Of a stretch of DNA of 64,000 nt, positions 33,865 through 42,803 are shown piece by piece. The stretch's first letter is position 1, and each line of letters begins with the position of its first letter. The notes under the pieces were generated by a model. The model was given only the letters and a program-made list of their open reading frames with translations, made no database searches and had not been told where the DNA came from. The translations under genes and the position numbers were made by a program. This stretch comes from Streptomyces sp. NBC_01283 (lineage in GTDB: Bacteria > Actinomycetota > Actinomycetes > Streptomycetales > Streptomycetaceae), in contig NZ_CP108430.1 of assembly GCF_041435335.1 (NCBI RefSeq), forward strand, positions 6,981,001 through 7,045,000, given 5' to 3'.

Positions 33865-34786
33865 GGGACCCGTGGTGGTGGCCGTGACCGTGGCCATGGC
33901 CGTGCGCGTGGTCCCCGTCGTCGTCCGGGTGGAAGTGCGGCTGCTGCGGGGCCCCTACCTTGTCCTCGAAGCCGGGCAGCGCGATGCGGTAGACGCAGGA
34001 GTCGCAGTTCATCCGCAGATCGCCCTTGACCGCCTCGCGGTAGCGCTCCATGACGAGGTCGAGCAGCTCCTCCTCGGGGCCGATCACGTCCGCCGAGCGC
34101 ACCTCGATATCGGGGTGCGCCGCCGCCCAGCCGTCCGTCTGCTGGCGGACCCGGTCCGGCAGGATGCCGGTGAACAGGAAGTACGGCAGGACCACGATCC
34201 GCTTCGCGCCAAGACGCACACAGCGGTCCAGGCCCGACGGCACGTCCGGCGCCGCGAGCGACACGAACGCCGTCTCCACGCCCGCGTAACCGCGCCCCTC
34301 CCACAGCAGCCGCGCCGCCTTGAGCACCTCGGCATTGGCGTCCGGGTCGGTCGAGCCGCGGCCCACGAGCAGCACCGTGATGTCCGCGCGGTCCTCCGGC
34401 GTGCGGGCCGTGCCGCCGAGCGCCTCGTCCAGGCGGCGGTCCAGGACCTTCAGGAGCGAGGGGTGCGGGCCCAGCGGGCGGCCGTAGGTGTACGAGATGC
34501 CGGGGTGGCGCTCCTTCTCGCGGGTGAGGGCCGCGGGGATGTCGCCCTTGGCGTGCCCGGCCGACACCAGCATCAGCGGCACCGCCGCGAAGCGTTTGAC
34601 GCCCCGGTCCACGAGGTCCGTCACCGCGTCGCCCAGCGGCGGCGGCGACAGTTCGATGAAGCCGCCGGCGACCGGGAGTTCGGGGTTGCGGCGGGCGAGC
34701 TCCTGCACGAAGTCCCTGAAGGCGGCCGCCCCGGCCTCGTCACGGGTGCCGTGTCCGGCGATGAGCAGTGCGGGCGGGGTGGTCAC
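33848..34786 (-). CDS. cbiX: Sirohydrochlorin cobaltochelatase CbiX with His-rich tail
   Basis: The 312-residue protein has two CbiX half-domains. The catalytic His of the first half lies in IAGHGTRD and SAGHAKGD; the second half has LLVGRGSTDPDAN and LPYFLFTGIL. MNCDSCVYR near residue 260 offers a CxxC pair. The last 30 residues are a metal-binding tail (HFHPDDDGDHAHGHGHGHGHH) that could store or deliver cobalt. It inserts Co(II) into sirohydrochlorin at the early, anaerobic-type step. It starts at the GTG at 34786, overlapping the cobH stop (GTGA). Confidence 0.92.
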   Translation of the reverse strand: MTTPPALLIAGHGTRDEAGAAAFRDFVQELARRNPELPVAGGFIELSPPPLGDAVTDLVDRGVKRFAAVPLMLVSAGHAKGDIPAALTREKERHPGISYTYGRPLGPHPSLLKVLDRRLDEALGGTARTPEDRADITVLLVGRGSTDPDANAEVLKAARLLWEGRGYAGVETAFVSLAAPDVPSGLDRCVRLGAKRIVVLPYFLFTGILPDRVRQQTDGWAAAHPDIEVRSADVIGPEEELLDLVMERYREAVKGDLRMNCDSCVYRIALPGFEDKVGAPQQPHFHPDDDGDHAHGHGHGHGHHHGSHAHSH

Positions 34787-35439
34787 TGGGACTCCTTGGA
34801 TGCTTCGGGGGTTGTTTCGTTCGCACCGGACGACGGCGCGGGGTGGTGTGGCAGTGAGGCCTTGTCGGACGGCGCCGGGTGGTACAGCAACGCGTTCAGC
34901 GCCGCCGCGGCCACCGCCGAACCGCCCTTCTCCGACACATTGCTGACGGCGGGGAGCCCGCTCTCGCGCAGCGCCGCCTTGGACTCCGCGGCCCCCACGA
35001 AGCCGACCGGCAGGCCGATCACCAGGGCGGGCGCCGCGTCGAGTACGAGCAACTCCTCCAGGGCGGTCGGCGCGCAGCCGATCACCCAGATCGCGCCGGG
35101 GCCCACCTCCTCGTACGCGAGGCGGATCGCGTGGGCCGAACGGGTAAGACCCGCATGGGACTTGGCGTCCTTGAGGCGGCAGATCGTCTGCCGCTTCGTG
35201 ATGCCCGCGGCGACCATCTCCACGTCGGCGACCACGGGCGCACCCGCGTGCAGTGCCGCGTGGGCGGTCACGAGGGAGGCCTCGTCGGTGACGAGGTCCG
35301 TCGCGTAGTCGAGGTCGGCCGCGGAGTGGATGACGCGCTCCACGACCGCGCGGGTCAGCGGCGCGAAGTGCGAGGTGTCCAGGCGGGCCCGCAGCCGCCG
35401 GAACGACTCCTGCTCGATGGGGTGGACGACACGGGTCAC
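34783..35439 (-). CDS. cobH: Precorrin-8X methylmutase
   Basis: The 218-residue enzyme moves the C11 methyl to C12, giving hydrogenobyrinate or its cobalt form. It is CobH/CbiC-like: YxIEQESFRRLRAR, the catalytic His in VERVIHSAADLDYA, DVEMVAAGIT and GAIWVIGCAPTALEEL, then LVIGLPVGFVGAAESK. The last 30 residues are a Pro/Ser-rich extension (YHPAPSDKASLPHHPAP) not typical of the family. The GTG start at 35439 overlaps the cobJ stop. Confidence 0.93.
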   Translation of the reverse strand: MTRVVHPIEQESFRRLRARLDTSHFAPLTRAVVERVIHSAADLDYATDLVTDEASLVTAHAALHAGAPVVADVEMVAAGITKRQTICRLKDAKSHAGLTRSAHAIRLAYEEVGPGAIWVIGCAPTALEELLVLDAAPALVIGLPVGFVGAAESKAALRESGLPAVSNVSEKGGSAVAAAALNALLYHPAPSDKASLPHHPAPSSGANETTPEASKESQ

Positions 35440-37169
35440 TTGGTCACCTCCGAAGGGGCCGCCGCGTCTGAAGGGGTGGCCGCGTGCTGCCAGCGGTAGC
35501 CGCGCGGGGTCACCATGCGGCCCGCGATCTCGCGGGTCGCGGTGTTGCCGACGGTCACGACCGTCATCATGTCGACGATCGCCGGGTCGAGTTCGCCGAG
35601 CGTGCTCAGGCGCGCCGACTCGTCCGGGCGGGACGCGTTGCGCACCACACCCACGGGCGTCGACGGCTCCCGGTGCCCGGCCAGGATCGACAGGGCCTTC
35701 GGGAGCTGCCAGTCGCGGCCCCGGCTGCGCGGGTTGTAGAAGGTGACGATGATGTCCGCCTCGGCCGCCGCGCGCACCCGGCGCTCGATGACCTCCCACG
35801 GAGTGTGCAGGTCCGACAGGCTGATGGAGACGTGGTCGTGGCCGAGCGGCGCGCCCAGGATCGCCGCGGCGGCGAGCGCGGCCGTCACGCCGGGCACGCC
35901 GATGACGTCGATGTCGTCGCTCGCCTCGGCGAGCGCGGGCGACGCCATCGCGTACACGCCCGCGTCACCGGACCCGATCAGCGCGACCGCCTGCCCCTTC
36001 TGGGCCTCCGCGACGGCGGTACGGGCCCGCTCCTCCTCGGCGCCGAGACCGGACTCGATGAGCTTCGTGCCGGGCCTGAGCAGGTCACGGATCTGGTCGA
36101 CGTACTGGTCGAGGCCGACCAGGACCGAGGCCCTGCGCAGTTCCTCCCGGGCGCGCGGCGTCAGCAGATCGCGGGCGCCGGGACCGAGCCCGACCACGGC
36201 GAGCCGCCCGCGGGGCGTCCGCCGCACGATCGCGCAGGTCGCCATGGGCGCGCGGCCCTCGGGCGCCGATTTCCGCTTCGGTACGAGGAGTTCACCGCCG
36301 CCGCGCAGCGCGGCGGCCTCCGCCACGGAGGGCGTACCGACGGCGGCGAGCGGCGCGTCTGACGGGTTCGGCACCTCGACGGCGGCCAGCTCGTCGGCCG
36401 TGTACGTCACCACCGGCACCCCGAGGCGCGCGGCGGCCCCGACGATGCCGGGCTCCTCCGCCTTCGCGTCGACGGTCGCCAGCGCGGCGACGGACGCGGG
36501 GGAGAGCCCCGCGCCACGCAGGGTGTCCTCGACGAGCCCGAGGACTTCCTCGACGGGAGCGCCCTTGCTGGCGCCCACGCCCACGGTGAGCGAGCCGGGC
36601 CGCAACACGACCTCACCCGGACCGAGTTCGAGCACCCGGTCCGACACCCGGATGACCGGGTGCCCCTGCCCCGGTGTGACGTTGGACGGCAACGCGGGCA
36701 GCGGGTGGGCCAACTCCGCGTCCAGCGCGACCGGTTCGCCGTCGAGGATCGCGCGGGTGACCCCGGCGACGTCCCCCTCCACCGGCAGGCCGAGCGTGTC
36801 GAGCCCCGGCACGTCCACGGAGTCCGTCGCCGTCGTCACAACGGGCGTGGCCCCCAGGACGTCCCCCACCTCGTGGGCCAGGGCGTTGGCGCCCCCCTCG
36901 TGCCCGCCGAGCAGCGCGACCGCGAAGCGCCCGGCCTCGTCGACGCACACGACCCCGGGGTCGACGTCCTTGCCCCGCAGGAGCGGCGCGGCAAGCCGCA
37001 CCACCGCGCCGGTGGCGAGGAAGCACACCACCTGCTCGCACTCCGCGAAGGCCTGCTCCAAGGCCTCCCGAACGGGACCCTCGTACACCCGCGTCCGCGA
37101 GGGCCATGCCGCGGCGACGCGGTCGCGTGCCGCGCCGCCCGCCGACGTGGCGGAGATCAGGCCGATCAC
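35436..37169 (-). CDS. cobJ: Fusion of CbiG (cobalt-precorrin-5A hydrolase) and CobJ (precorrin-3B C17-methyltransferase)
   Basis: The 577-residue protein joins two activities. Residues 1-310 are CbiG-like: MIGLISATSAGG, FLATGAVVRLAAPLL, LLGGHEGGANALA, then the CobE-like TVGVGASKGAPVEEVL and ALATVDAKAEEPGIV. They open the delta-lactone. Residues 325-577 are the SAM-dependent CobJ: GLGPGARDLLTPRA, LIGSGDAGVYAMASP, GVPGVTAALAAAA, SDLHTPWEVIERR and FYNPRSRGRDW. The fusion is known in actinobacteria. The start is the GTG at 37169, overlapping the cobL stop. CbiG with CbiX marks an anaerobic-type route. Confidence 0.94.
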   Translation of the reverse strand: MIGLISATSAGGAARDRVAAAWPSRTRVYEGPVREALEQAFAECEQVVCFLATGAVVRLAAPLLRGKDVDPGVVCVDEAGRFAVALLGGHEGGANALAHEVGDVLGATPVVTTATDSVDVPGLDTLGLPVEGDVAGVTRAILDGEPVALDAELAHPLPALPSNVTPGQGHPVIRVSDRVLELGPGEVVLRPGSLTVGVGASKGAPVEEVLGLVEDTLRGAGLSPASVAALATVDAKAEEPGIVGAAARLGVPVVTYTADELAAVEVPNPSDAPLAAVGTPSVAEAAALRGGGELLVPKRKSAPEGRAPMATCAIVRRTPRGRLAVVGLGPGARDLLTPRAREELRRASVLVGLDQYVDQIRDLLRPGTKLIESGLGAEEERARTAVAEAQKGQAVALIGSGDAGVYAMASPALAEASDDIDVIGVPGVTAALAAAAILGAPLGHDHVSISLSDLHTPWEVIERRVRAAAEADIIVTFYNPRSRGRDWQLPKALSILAGHREPSTPVGVVRNASRPDESARLSTLGELDPAIVDMMTVVTVGNTATREIAGRMVTPRGYRWQHAATPSDAAAPSEVTK

Positions 37170-38440
37170 TGAACTACTCCTTCAGACAGGTCAGACAAGG
37201 AAGATGTGGGGCGGGTGCCCCACACCAGGAAGACCGGATTGGCCGCGGCGAGCCGCGAGACCTCACCGGGCAGCGGCGCGAGCCGCGACGACTGCAGCAG
37301 CACGCCGTCACAGTCGTAACCGGCACCGCTCAGCGCGACCCGGACCGCGGGCACCCGGTCGATCGCCGCCATGGCGACCACGACGGTCCGCCGCGCACGG
37401 CGCGCGCACGCGGCCACTATGGCGGGCAGCTCACGTCCGCCGCCGCCGATGAACACGGCGTCCGGGTCCGAGAGATCGGAGAGGACGGTGGGCGCGGCCC
37501 CGTGCACGGCCCGTACGTCGACACCGTGCGCGGCGGCGTTCGCCCGGACGCGCTCGACGCCGTCGGCGGTCTTCTCCACGGCGACGACGGCCGCCCCGAA
37601 CCGCGCGCACTCCACGGCGACCGATCCCGACCCCGCGCCGATGTCCCACACGAGGTCGCCGAGCCGCGGCCCGAGCCTGGCCAGGGCGAGCGCCCGCACC
37701 TCGAACTTGGTGATCATCGAGTCGCGGTGCGTGAACTCGTCCTCGTCCAGGGCCCATCGGCCGGGGGAGAGCCGCGCCCCGGCGACGGTCCGCACCGGCG
37801 CCAGCACCCGCTCCTCGTCCAGGCAGAGGACGACGCTCACCGCGCCGCCCCAGTCACGGCCCGCGGCCTCGGCCGGCGTGACCCGCTCGACGCGCTCGTG
37901 CACCGGGTCACCCAGGGCGGAGGCGACGACCAGGGTGCGGGTGTCGGCGCGGCGCATCAGCTCGGCGCCGAGCTCGGCGGGGCCGCTGCCGGGGCCGGTC
38001 AGGACGGCCACCTTGGGGTGCGCGCGGCAGACGTTCACGGCGGTGCGCGGATCGCGCCCGTGGGCGCTCACCACCACCGCGTCGTCCCACGGGAGCCCGG
38101 CCCGCGCGAAGGCGGTGGCGACGGACGAGACGCCGGGCCGGATGTCCAGCTCGGCGGGCCCGAACCGCTCGGCGAGCGCCCGCACGATCCCGAAGAACCC
38201 GGGGTCCCCGGAGGCGAGCACGACGACACCGCCGTCCGCCGGGTCCGCCTTCGCCAGCCGCTCCTCGATGGCGTCGAGCGCGGGGGCGAGCGGCCCCATC
38301 ACCACGCGGGCCGTCCCCGGCGGCAGTCCGGCCGCGTCGATGTGCCGCTGGGCGCCCACCACGAGGCTCGCGGCGCGCACCGCGTCGAGGGCGGCCGTGT
38401 CGAGCGGCGCCCCCGTCCCCGTACCGACGACAGTGATCAT
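37166..38440 (-). CDS. cobL: Bifunctional precorrin-6Y C5,15-methyltransferase (decarboxylating), CbiE-CbiT fusion
   Basis: The 424-residue enzyme has an N-terminal CbiE domain (MITVVGTGTGAPLDTAALDAV, VVLASGDPGFFGIVRAL, IRPGVSSVATAFARAGLPWDDA) that methylates C5. A C-terminal Rossmann CbiT domain (TKFEVRALALARLGPRLGDLVWDIGAGSGSVAVE) methylates C15 and decarboxylates. It starts at the ATG at 38440, overlapping the cobM stop by 4 nt. Confidence 0.95.
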   Translation of the reverse strand: MITVVGTGTGAPLDTAALDAVRAASLVVGAQRHIDAAGLPPGTARVVMGPLAPALDAIEERLAKADPADGGVVVLASGDPGFFGIVRALAERFGPAELDIRPGVSSVATAFARAGLPWDDAVVVSAHGRDPRTAVNVCRAHPKVAVLTGPGSGPAELGAELMRRADTRTLVVASALGDPVHERVERVTPAEAAGRDWGGAVSVVLCLDEERVLAPVRTVAGARLSPGRWALDEDEFTHRDSMITKFEVRALALARLGPRLGDLVWDIGAGSGSVAVECARFGAAVVAVEKTADGVERVRANAAAHGVDVRAVHGAAPTVLSDLSDPDAVFIGGGGRELPAIVAACARRARRTVVVAMAAIDRVPAVRVALSGAGYDCDGVLLQSSRLAPLPGEVSRLAAANPVFLVWGTRPTSSLSDLSEGVVQ

Positions 38441-39261
38441 GAAGTGGCCTTCTCGGCGCGTAGCGCGGCCCGCGCCTGCGGGTCGGCCTTGCGGAAGCCG
38501 TGGAAGTGGCCCGGGTGGTACAGGTGCGAGCGGGTGCCGTGCGCGGCAAGCGCGGGGCCGACCAGGAAGAGGGTGTGCTTCCAGAGCTTGTGCTCCTTGA
38601 CCGTCTCCTCCAGGGTCTCGATGGTGCAGTGCAGGATGAGCTCCTCGGGCCACGTCGCCTGGTACGCGATGACGACGGGCGTGGTCGTCGGGTAGCCGCC
38701 CTCCAGGAGCTCCCGCACCAGCTGGCCGCTGCGGGCCGTGGAGAGGAACAGCGCCATCGTCGTGCCGTGCCGCGCGAACTCCCGCACCTCCTCGCCGGGC
38801 GGCATCGGCGTCTTGCCGCCGCCGAGCCGGGTGAGGATGACGGACTGCGCGACCTCGGGGACCGTCAGCTCGCGCTGCGCGATCGCCGCGACCGCCGAGA
38901 ACGACGAGACGCCGGGCACGATCTCGGTCTCCACGCGCAGATCGGCGCACCGGTCGACCTGCTCCTGCGTGCCGCCCCACAGGGCCGGGTCGCCGGAGTG
39001 GATGCGGGCCACCTTCAGGCCCTCGGCGGCGGCCCGCTCGTAGACGGCGACCACCTCTTCGAGGGACATCGTCGCCGAGTCGAGGATCTCTGCGCCTGCA
39101 CGCGCGTGTTCGAGTACTTCGGGCTGTACGAGGCTTGCCGCCCAGATGACGACATCGGCGTCCGCGATCGCTCGCGCGGCCCGGAAGGTGAGCAGGTCGG
39201 CTGCGCCGGGCCCTGCCCCGACAAAGGTCACCTTGCCGGTGGTGGCTTCGGCGTCGGCCAT
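38437..39261 (-). CDS. cobM: Precorrin-4 C11-methyltransferase
   Basis: The 274-residue SAM-dependent tetrapyrrole methylase has the CobM/CbiF landmarks FVGAGPGAADLLTFRA, VARIHSGDPALWGGTQEQ, IVPGVSSFSAVAAI and LTRLGGGKTPMPPGE. It is the first gene of operon 2 and starts at the ATG at 39261. The 101-bp spacer to the divergent ZIP gene has no recognisable cobalamin riboswitch, so this half of the pathway may be controlled differently from operon 1. Confidence 0.95.
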   Translation of the reverse strand: MADAEATTGKVTFVGAGPGAADLLTFRAARAIADADVVIWAASLVQPEVLEHARAGAEILDSATMSLEEVVAVYERAAAEGLKVARIHSGDPALWGGTQEQVDRCADLRVETEIVPGVSSFSAVAAIAQRELTVPEVAQSVILTRLGGGKTPMPPGEEVREFARHGTTMALFLSTARSGQLVRELLEGGYPTTTPVVIAYQATWPEELILHCTIETLEETVKEHKLWKHTLFLVGPALAAHGTRSHLYHPGHFHGFRKADPQARAALRAEKATS

Positions 39262-39362
39262 GGGTGTGGTTCCTCTCGTGAACGAACAGAATCAGGCGGT
39301 TGTCACCCCGCGGCCGGATGTCGGACGTGCGGGGCAGGGGGTCAATCGGCTAGCAAGGGCGC

Positions 39363-40094
39363 ATGGCGGTGTTCGTGGCGCTCGGCGCTTTCGTGATGAC
39401 CCTGGTGGGCGGCTGGACGGCCCAGCGGGTCACTGACCGGCGCCACCTCGTCCTCGGGCTCGCGGGCGGTCTGATGCTCGGCGTGGTCGGCCTCGACCTG
39501 CTGCCGGAGGCGCTGGACGCCGCGGGCGCCCCCGTCTTCGGCGTACCGGCGGCGCTGCTCCTGTTCGTCGCGGGCTTCCTCGCCGCGCACCTCGTGGAGC
39601 GGCTCCTCGCGGGGCGGCACGCCGCGCACGGCGGGGACGAGCACACGAACGGCCGGGTCCCACAGGTGGGCCTGACGGCGGCCGCCGCGATGGTCGGACA
39701 CAGCGCCATGGACGGCGTCGCGATCGGCGCCGCGTTCCAGGTGGGCGGCGGCATGGGGACGGCCGTGGCGCTCGCGGTCGTCGCCCACGACTTCGCGGAC
39801 GGCTTCAACACGTACACGATCACCAGCCTGTACGGGAACGCCCGCCGCAAGGCCCTCGCGATGCTCTTCGCGGACGCGGTGGCCCCCGTGGCGGGCGCCG
39901 CCTCGACGCTCCTGTTCACCATTCCGGAGCAACTGCTCGGCGGATATCTCGGCTTCTTCGGCGGAGCGCTGCTCTACCTGGCCGCCGCGGAGATCCTGCC
40001 GGAGGCGCACCACGAGCACCCGGCCCGCTCGACGCTGCTGTGCACGGTGGCGGGAGCGGCGTTCATCTGGCTGGTGGTGGGCATCGCGGAGTGA
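39363..40094 (+). CDS. ZIP-family divalent metal transporter
   Basis: The 243-residue membrane protein has eight helices. Helix 4 carries GHSAMDGVAIGAAF and helix 5 AHDFADGFNTY, the two His/Asp segments forming the binuclear metal site of ZIPs. A His-containing loop (GRHAAHGGDEHTN) lies between helices 3 and 4. It takes up or moves Zn, Fe or a similar ion across the inner membrane. It lies on the opposite strand between the two cob operons, divergent from cobM and ending 20 bp from the cobI stop. Cobalt transport is an attractive but unproven idea. Confidence 0.88.
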   Translation: MAVFVALGAFVMTLVGGWTAQRVTDRRHLVLGLAGGLMLGVVGLDLLPEALDAAGAPVFGVPAALLLFVAGFLAAHLVERLLAGRHAAHGGDEHTNGRVPQVGLTAAAAMVGHSAMDGVAIGAAFQVGGGMGTAVALAVVAHDFADGFNTYTITSLYGNARRKALAMLFADAVAPVAGAASTLLFTIPEQLLGGYLGFFGGALLYLAAAEILPEAHHEHPARSTLLCTVAGAAFIWLVVGIAE

Positions 40095-40114
40095 GGCCGC
40101 GGCATGCGCCGAGG

Positions 40115-40864
40115 TCACAGTTTCCCGCCCCGGCCGCCCTCGCGCCGCGCGGGCGCGATGAGGGTCGACAGATAGGGCAGCGGGGCGTCACCGAGCTCGG
40201 CGGCCCCCTGGACGGACTCCTCGGGCAGCCCCAGGGCGGAACCCCACACCGCGTCGTCGATCCGGCCGGTCTCCCGCAGCGCGGCGGCCACCTCATGGGC
40301 GAGCCGCCCGAACTTGTACGCGACGACCGTGCCGGGCCCGGCGAGCGCGTCCTTGAGCACGGCGGCCCCCGCGGTCACCGGCACCAGCGTCAGCGGCTCG
40401 GTGCCCTCGGTGAGGACGGCACCGCTGCGCGCGGCGAGGTCCTGCATGGCGGTGATCCCGGGCACGGTCTCCACCTCGACGCCGGGCACGAGCTCCGCGA
40501 TGGTCTGCGCGAGGTAGGTGAACGTCGAGTACACGTTGGGGTCGCCGATCGTCGCGAACGCCACCGAGCCGTTCTCCCGCAGCAGCGCGGCGACCCGCTG
40601 ACCGGCGGCGTCCCAGGCGGCCTCGCGGCGCTGGCGGTCGCTGCGCTCGTTCAGCGCGAACACGACGCGTACGACCTTGTCCTCGGGGACGTAGTGCAGC
40701 ACGGTCGCCTCGGCCCGGCCGCGCTCCCCGCCGTCCGTCCCGTCGGCCGCGGCCATGACGGGCACGACGACGACGGCGGCGGCACGCAGGGCGTTGACGC
40801 CCTTGACGGTGACGAGCTCCGGGTCTCCGGGCCCGACCCCGACACCGGTCAGCTTGCTGCTCAT
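40115..40864 (-). CDS. cobI: Precorrin-2 C20-methyltransferase
   Basis: The 249-residue SAM-dependent methylase makes precorrin-3. The CobI/CbiL features are LTGVGVGPGDPELVTVKGVNAL, FATIGDPNVYSTFTYL, VPGITAMQDLAARSG and VVAYKFGRLAHEV. It is the last gene of the riboswitch-led operon. I start at the ATG at 40864, overlapping the cobB stop; longer starts would run far into cobB. Confidence 0.94.
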   Translation of the reverse strand: MSSKLTGVGVGPGDPELVTVKGVNALRAAAVVVVPVMAAADGTDGGERGRAEATVLHYVPEDKVVRVVFALNERSDRQRREAAWDAAGQRVAALLRENGSVAFATIGDPNVYSTFTYLAQTIAELVPGVEVETVPGITAMQDLAARSGAVLTEGTEPLTLVPVTAGAAVLKDALAGPGTVVAYKFGRLAHEVAAALRETGRIDDAVWGSALGLPEESVQGAAELGDAPLPYLSTLIAPARREGGRGGKL

Positions 40865-42201
40865 GCTCCGCACCTCTCTACGAACCGACGGGCGATACCG
40901 GGTTCGGCGGCCCAATGCGTGTGCAGGTAACTCGCGTGCACACCTTGCTGTACGAAGCCTTCGAGGCGCCGCTCAGGAGCGTGCATCCCCCAGGCGGCGA
41001 CCGCCCCGGCGCCCGGTTCGACGACGGTGCGGTGGAACTCGTGCCCGCGCAGCCGGGTCCCGGCGGCCGCGAGGGAACTGTCCGACACGGCGACGGCCTC
41101 GCGGTAGCCGAGGGTCAGCCGCTCGGACATGCGGGAGTGCGCGTCGAGCACCCCGCACATCGGCTTCCCGTCCAGCTCCCGGGTCAGATAGAGCAGTCCG
41201 GCGCACTCGGCGGCCACGGGCGCGCCGCTCAGGGCGAGTTCGGCGACGGCCTTGCGCAGCGGCTCGTTGGCGGAGAGCTCCGGCGCGTACACCTCGGGGA
41301 ACCCGCCTCCGATGACCAGTCCGGCGGTGCCCGGCGGCAGTTCCTCGTCGTGCAGCGGATCGAAGGTGACGACCTCGGCTCCGGCGGCTTCGAGCAGCTC
41401 GGCGTGCTCGGCGTACGAGAAGGAGAACGCGGCGCCCCCGGCGACGGCGACGACGGGCCGCGTGCCACCGGCGGCAGCGGTGCCCGGATCCCAGGGCTCG
41501 GTGCCCAGCGCGGGCGCACTGCGGGCCAGGGCGAGCAACGCGTCCAGGTCGCACCCCTCCCGCACCTGCGCGGCCAGCGCGGCCACCGAATCCAGGGCCT
41601 CGGCCCGCCGCTCGGCCACCGGCACGAGCCCCAGGTGCCGCGAGGGAGCCCGCACCTGCGGGGCCCGCCCCAGCGCCCCGAGGACCGGCACGCCGGACGC
41701 GTCCAGGGCTTCCCGCAGGAGCTCCTCGTGGCGCGCGGAGCCCACCTTGTTGAGGATCACGCCCCCGATCCGCACCTCCGGGTCCCAGGACGCGAAGCCG
41801 TGCACCAGCGCGGCCACGGACCGGGACTGCGAGGACGCGTCGACGACGAGGACGACGGGCGCCCGCAGCAGCTTCGACACCTGTGCGGTGGAGGCGAGTT
41901 CACCCTGCCCCGAGGCACCGTCGTAAAGCCCCATGACGCCCTCGACCACCGCGACGTCGCATCCGCGTGCCCCGTGCGCGAACAGCGGAGCCACCATGTC
42001 GGGCCCGCACAGGTAGGCGTCGAGATTCCGGCCGGGGCGTCCCGTGGCCAGCGCGTGATACCCGGGATCGATGTAGTCGGGCCCCACCTTGTGCGGGGAC
42101 ACGGCGAGCCCGGCCGCCGAGAACGCGGCCATCAACCCCGTGGCGACGGTCGTCTTCCCGCTCCCGGAAGACGGCGCGGCGACCACAAGCCGAGCTACCA
42201 C
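40861..42201 (-). CDS. cobB: Cobyrinate/hydrogenobyrinate a,c-diamide synthase
   Basis: The 446-residue CobB/CbiA amidotransferase has an ATP-binding domain: P-loop VVAAPSSGSGKTTVATGL, then PHKVGPDYIDPGYH. A C-terminal triad-type glutaminase follows, with the nucleophile Cys in APVAAECAGLLYLTREL and a His in GHEFHRT. It amidates the a and c side chains. The start is the GTG at 42201, overlapping the cobO stop by 7 bp. Confidence 0.94.
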   Translation of the reverse strand: MVARLVVAAPSSGSGKTTVATGLMAAFSAAGLAVSPHKVGPDYIDPGYHALATGRPGRNLDAYLCGPDMVAPLFAHGARGCDVAVVEGVMGLYDGASGQGELASTAQVSKLLRAPVVLVVDASSQSRSVAALVHGFASWDPEVRIGGVILNKVGSARHEELLREALDASGVPVLGALGRAPQVRAPSRHLGLVPVAERRAEALDSVAALAAQVREGCDLDALLALARSAPALGTEPWDPGTAAAGGTRPVVAVAGGAAFSFSYAEHAELLEAAGAEVVTFDPLHDEELPPGTAGLVIGGGFPEVYAPELSANEPLRKAVAELALSGAPVAAECAGLLYLTRELDGKPMCGVLDAHSRMSERLTLGYREAVAVSDSSLAAAGTRLRGHEFHRTVVEPGAGAVAAWGMHAPERRLEGFVQQGVHASYLHTHWAAEPGIARRFVERCGA

Positions 42202-42803
42202 TCGATGCCCCTCTGGCCCTTCTGCCCGGCGTCCATCGGATGCTTGACCTTGGACATGTCGGTGACCAGATCGGCGAAGCCGACCAGGGCCTCGGGCGCG
42301 TTGCGCCCGGTGATGATCACGTGCTGGTTGCCGGGCCGCGTCCGGAGGGTCTCGACGACCTCGTCCACGTCGATCCAGCCCCAGTGCATGGGGTAGGCGA
42401 ACTCGTCGAGGACGTACAGCTGGTACGTCTCGGCGGCGAGGTCGCGCTTGACCTGCTCCCAGCCCTCGCGGGCCTTCTCCTCGTTGCTCTGCTCGCCCTC
42501 GGCGGGCGCGCGCTGGATCCACGACCAGCCCTCGCCCATCTTGTGCCAGTCGACGGACCCGCCCTCGCCGGAGGCCCCGAGCACCTTGAGGGCGTTCTCC
42601 TCGCCGACCTTCCACTTCGCCGACTTCACGAACTGGAAGACCCCGATGGGCCACCCCTGATTCCAGGCCCGCAGCGCGAGCCCGAACGCGGCGGTGGACT
42701 TCCCTTTGCCGATCCCGGTGTGCACGATCACCAGCGGACGGTTGCGCCGCTGACGCGTGGTGAGCCCGTCGTCCGGCACCACGCTCGGCTGCCCCTGCGG
42801 CAT
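42195..42803 (-). CDS. cobO: Cob(I)yrinic acid a,c-diamide adenosyltransferase
   Basis: The 202-residue CobA/CobO/BtuR-type enzyme transfers the 5'-deoxyadenosyl group from ATP to Co(I) corrinoid. The reversed P-loop is VIVHTGIGKGKSTAAFG, followed by FQFVKSAKWKVGEENAL, YVLDEFAYPMHWGWID and VIITGRNAPEAL. TGA and ATG share one base with the preceding chelatase gene (TGATG). Confidence 0.96.
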   Translation of the reverse strand: MPQGQPSVVPDDGLTTRQRRNRPLVIVHTGIGKGKSTAAFGLALRAWNQGWPIGVFQFVKSAKWKVGEENALKVLGASGEGGSVDWHKMGEGWSWIQRAPAEGEQSNEEKAREGWEQVKRDLAAETYQLYVLDEFAYPMHWGWIDVDEVVETLRTRPGNQHVIITGRNAPEALVGFADLVTDMSKVKHPMDAGQKGQRGIEW

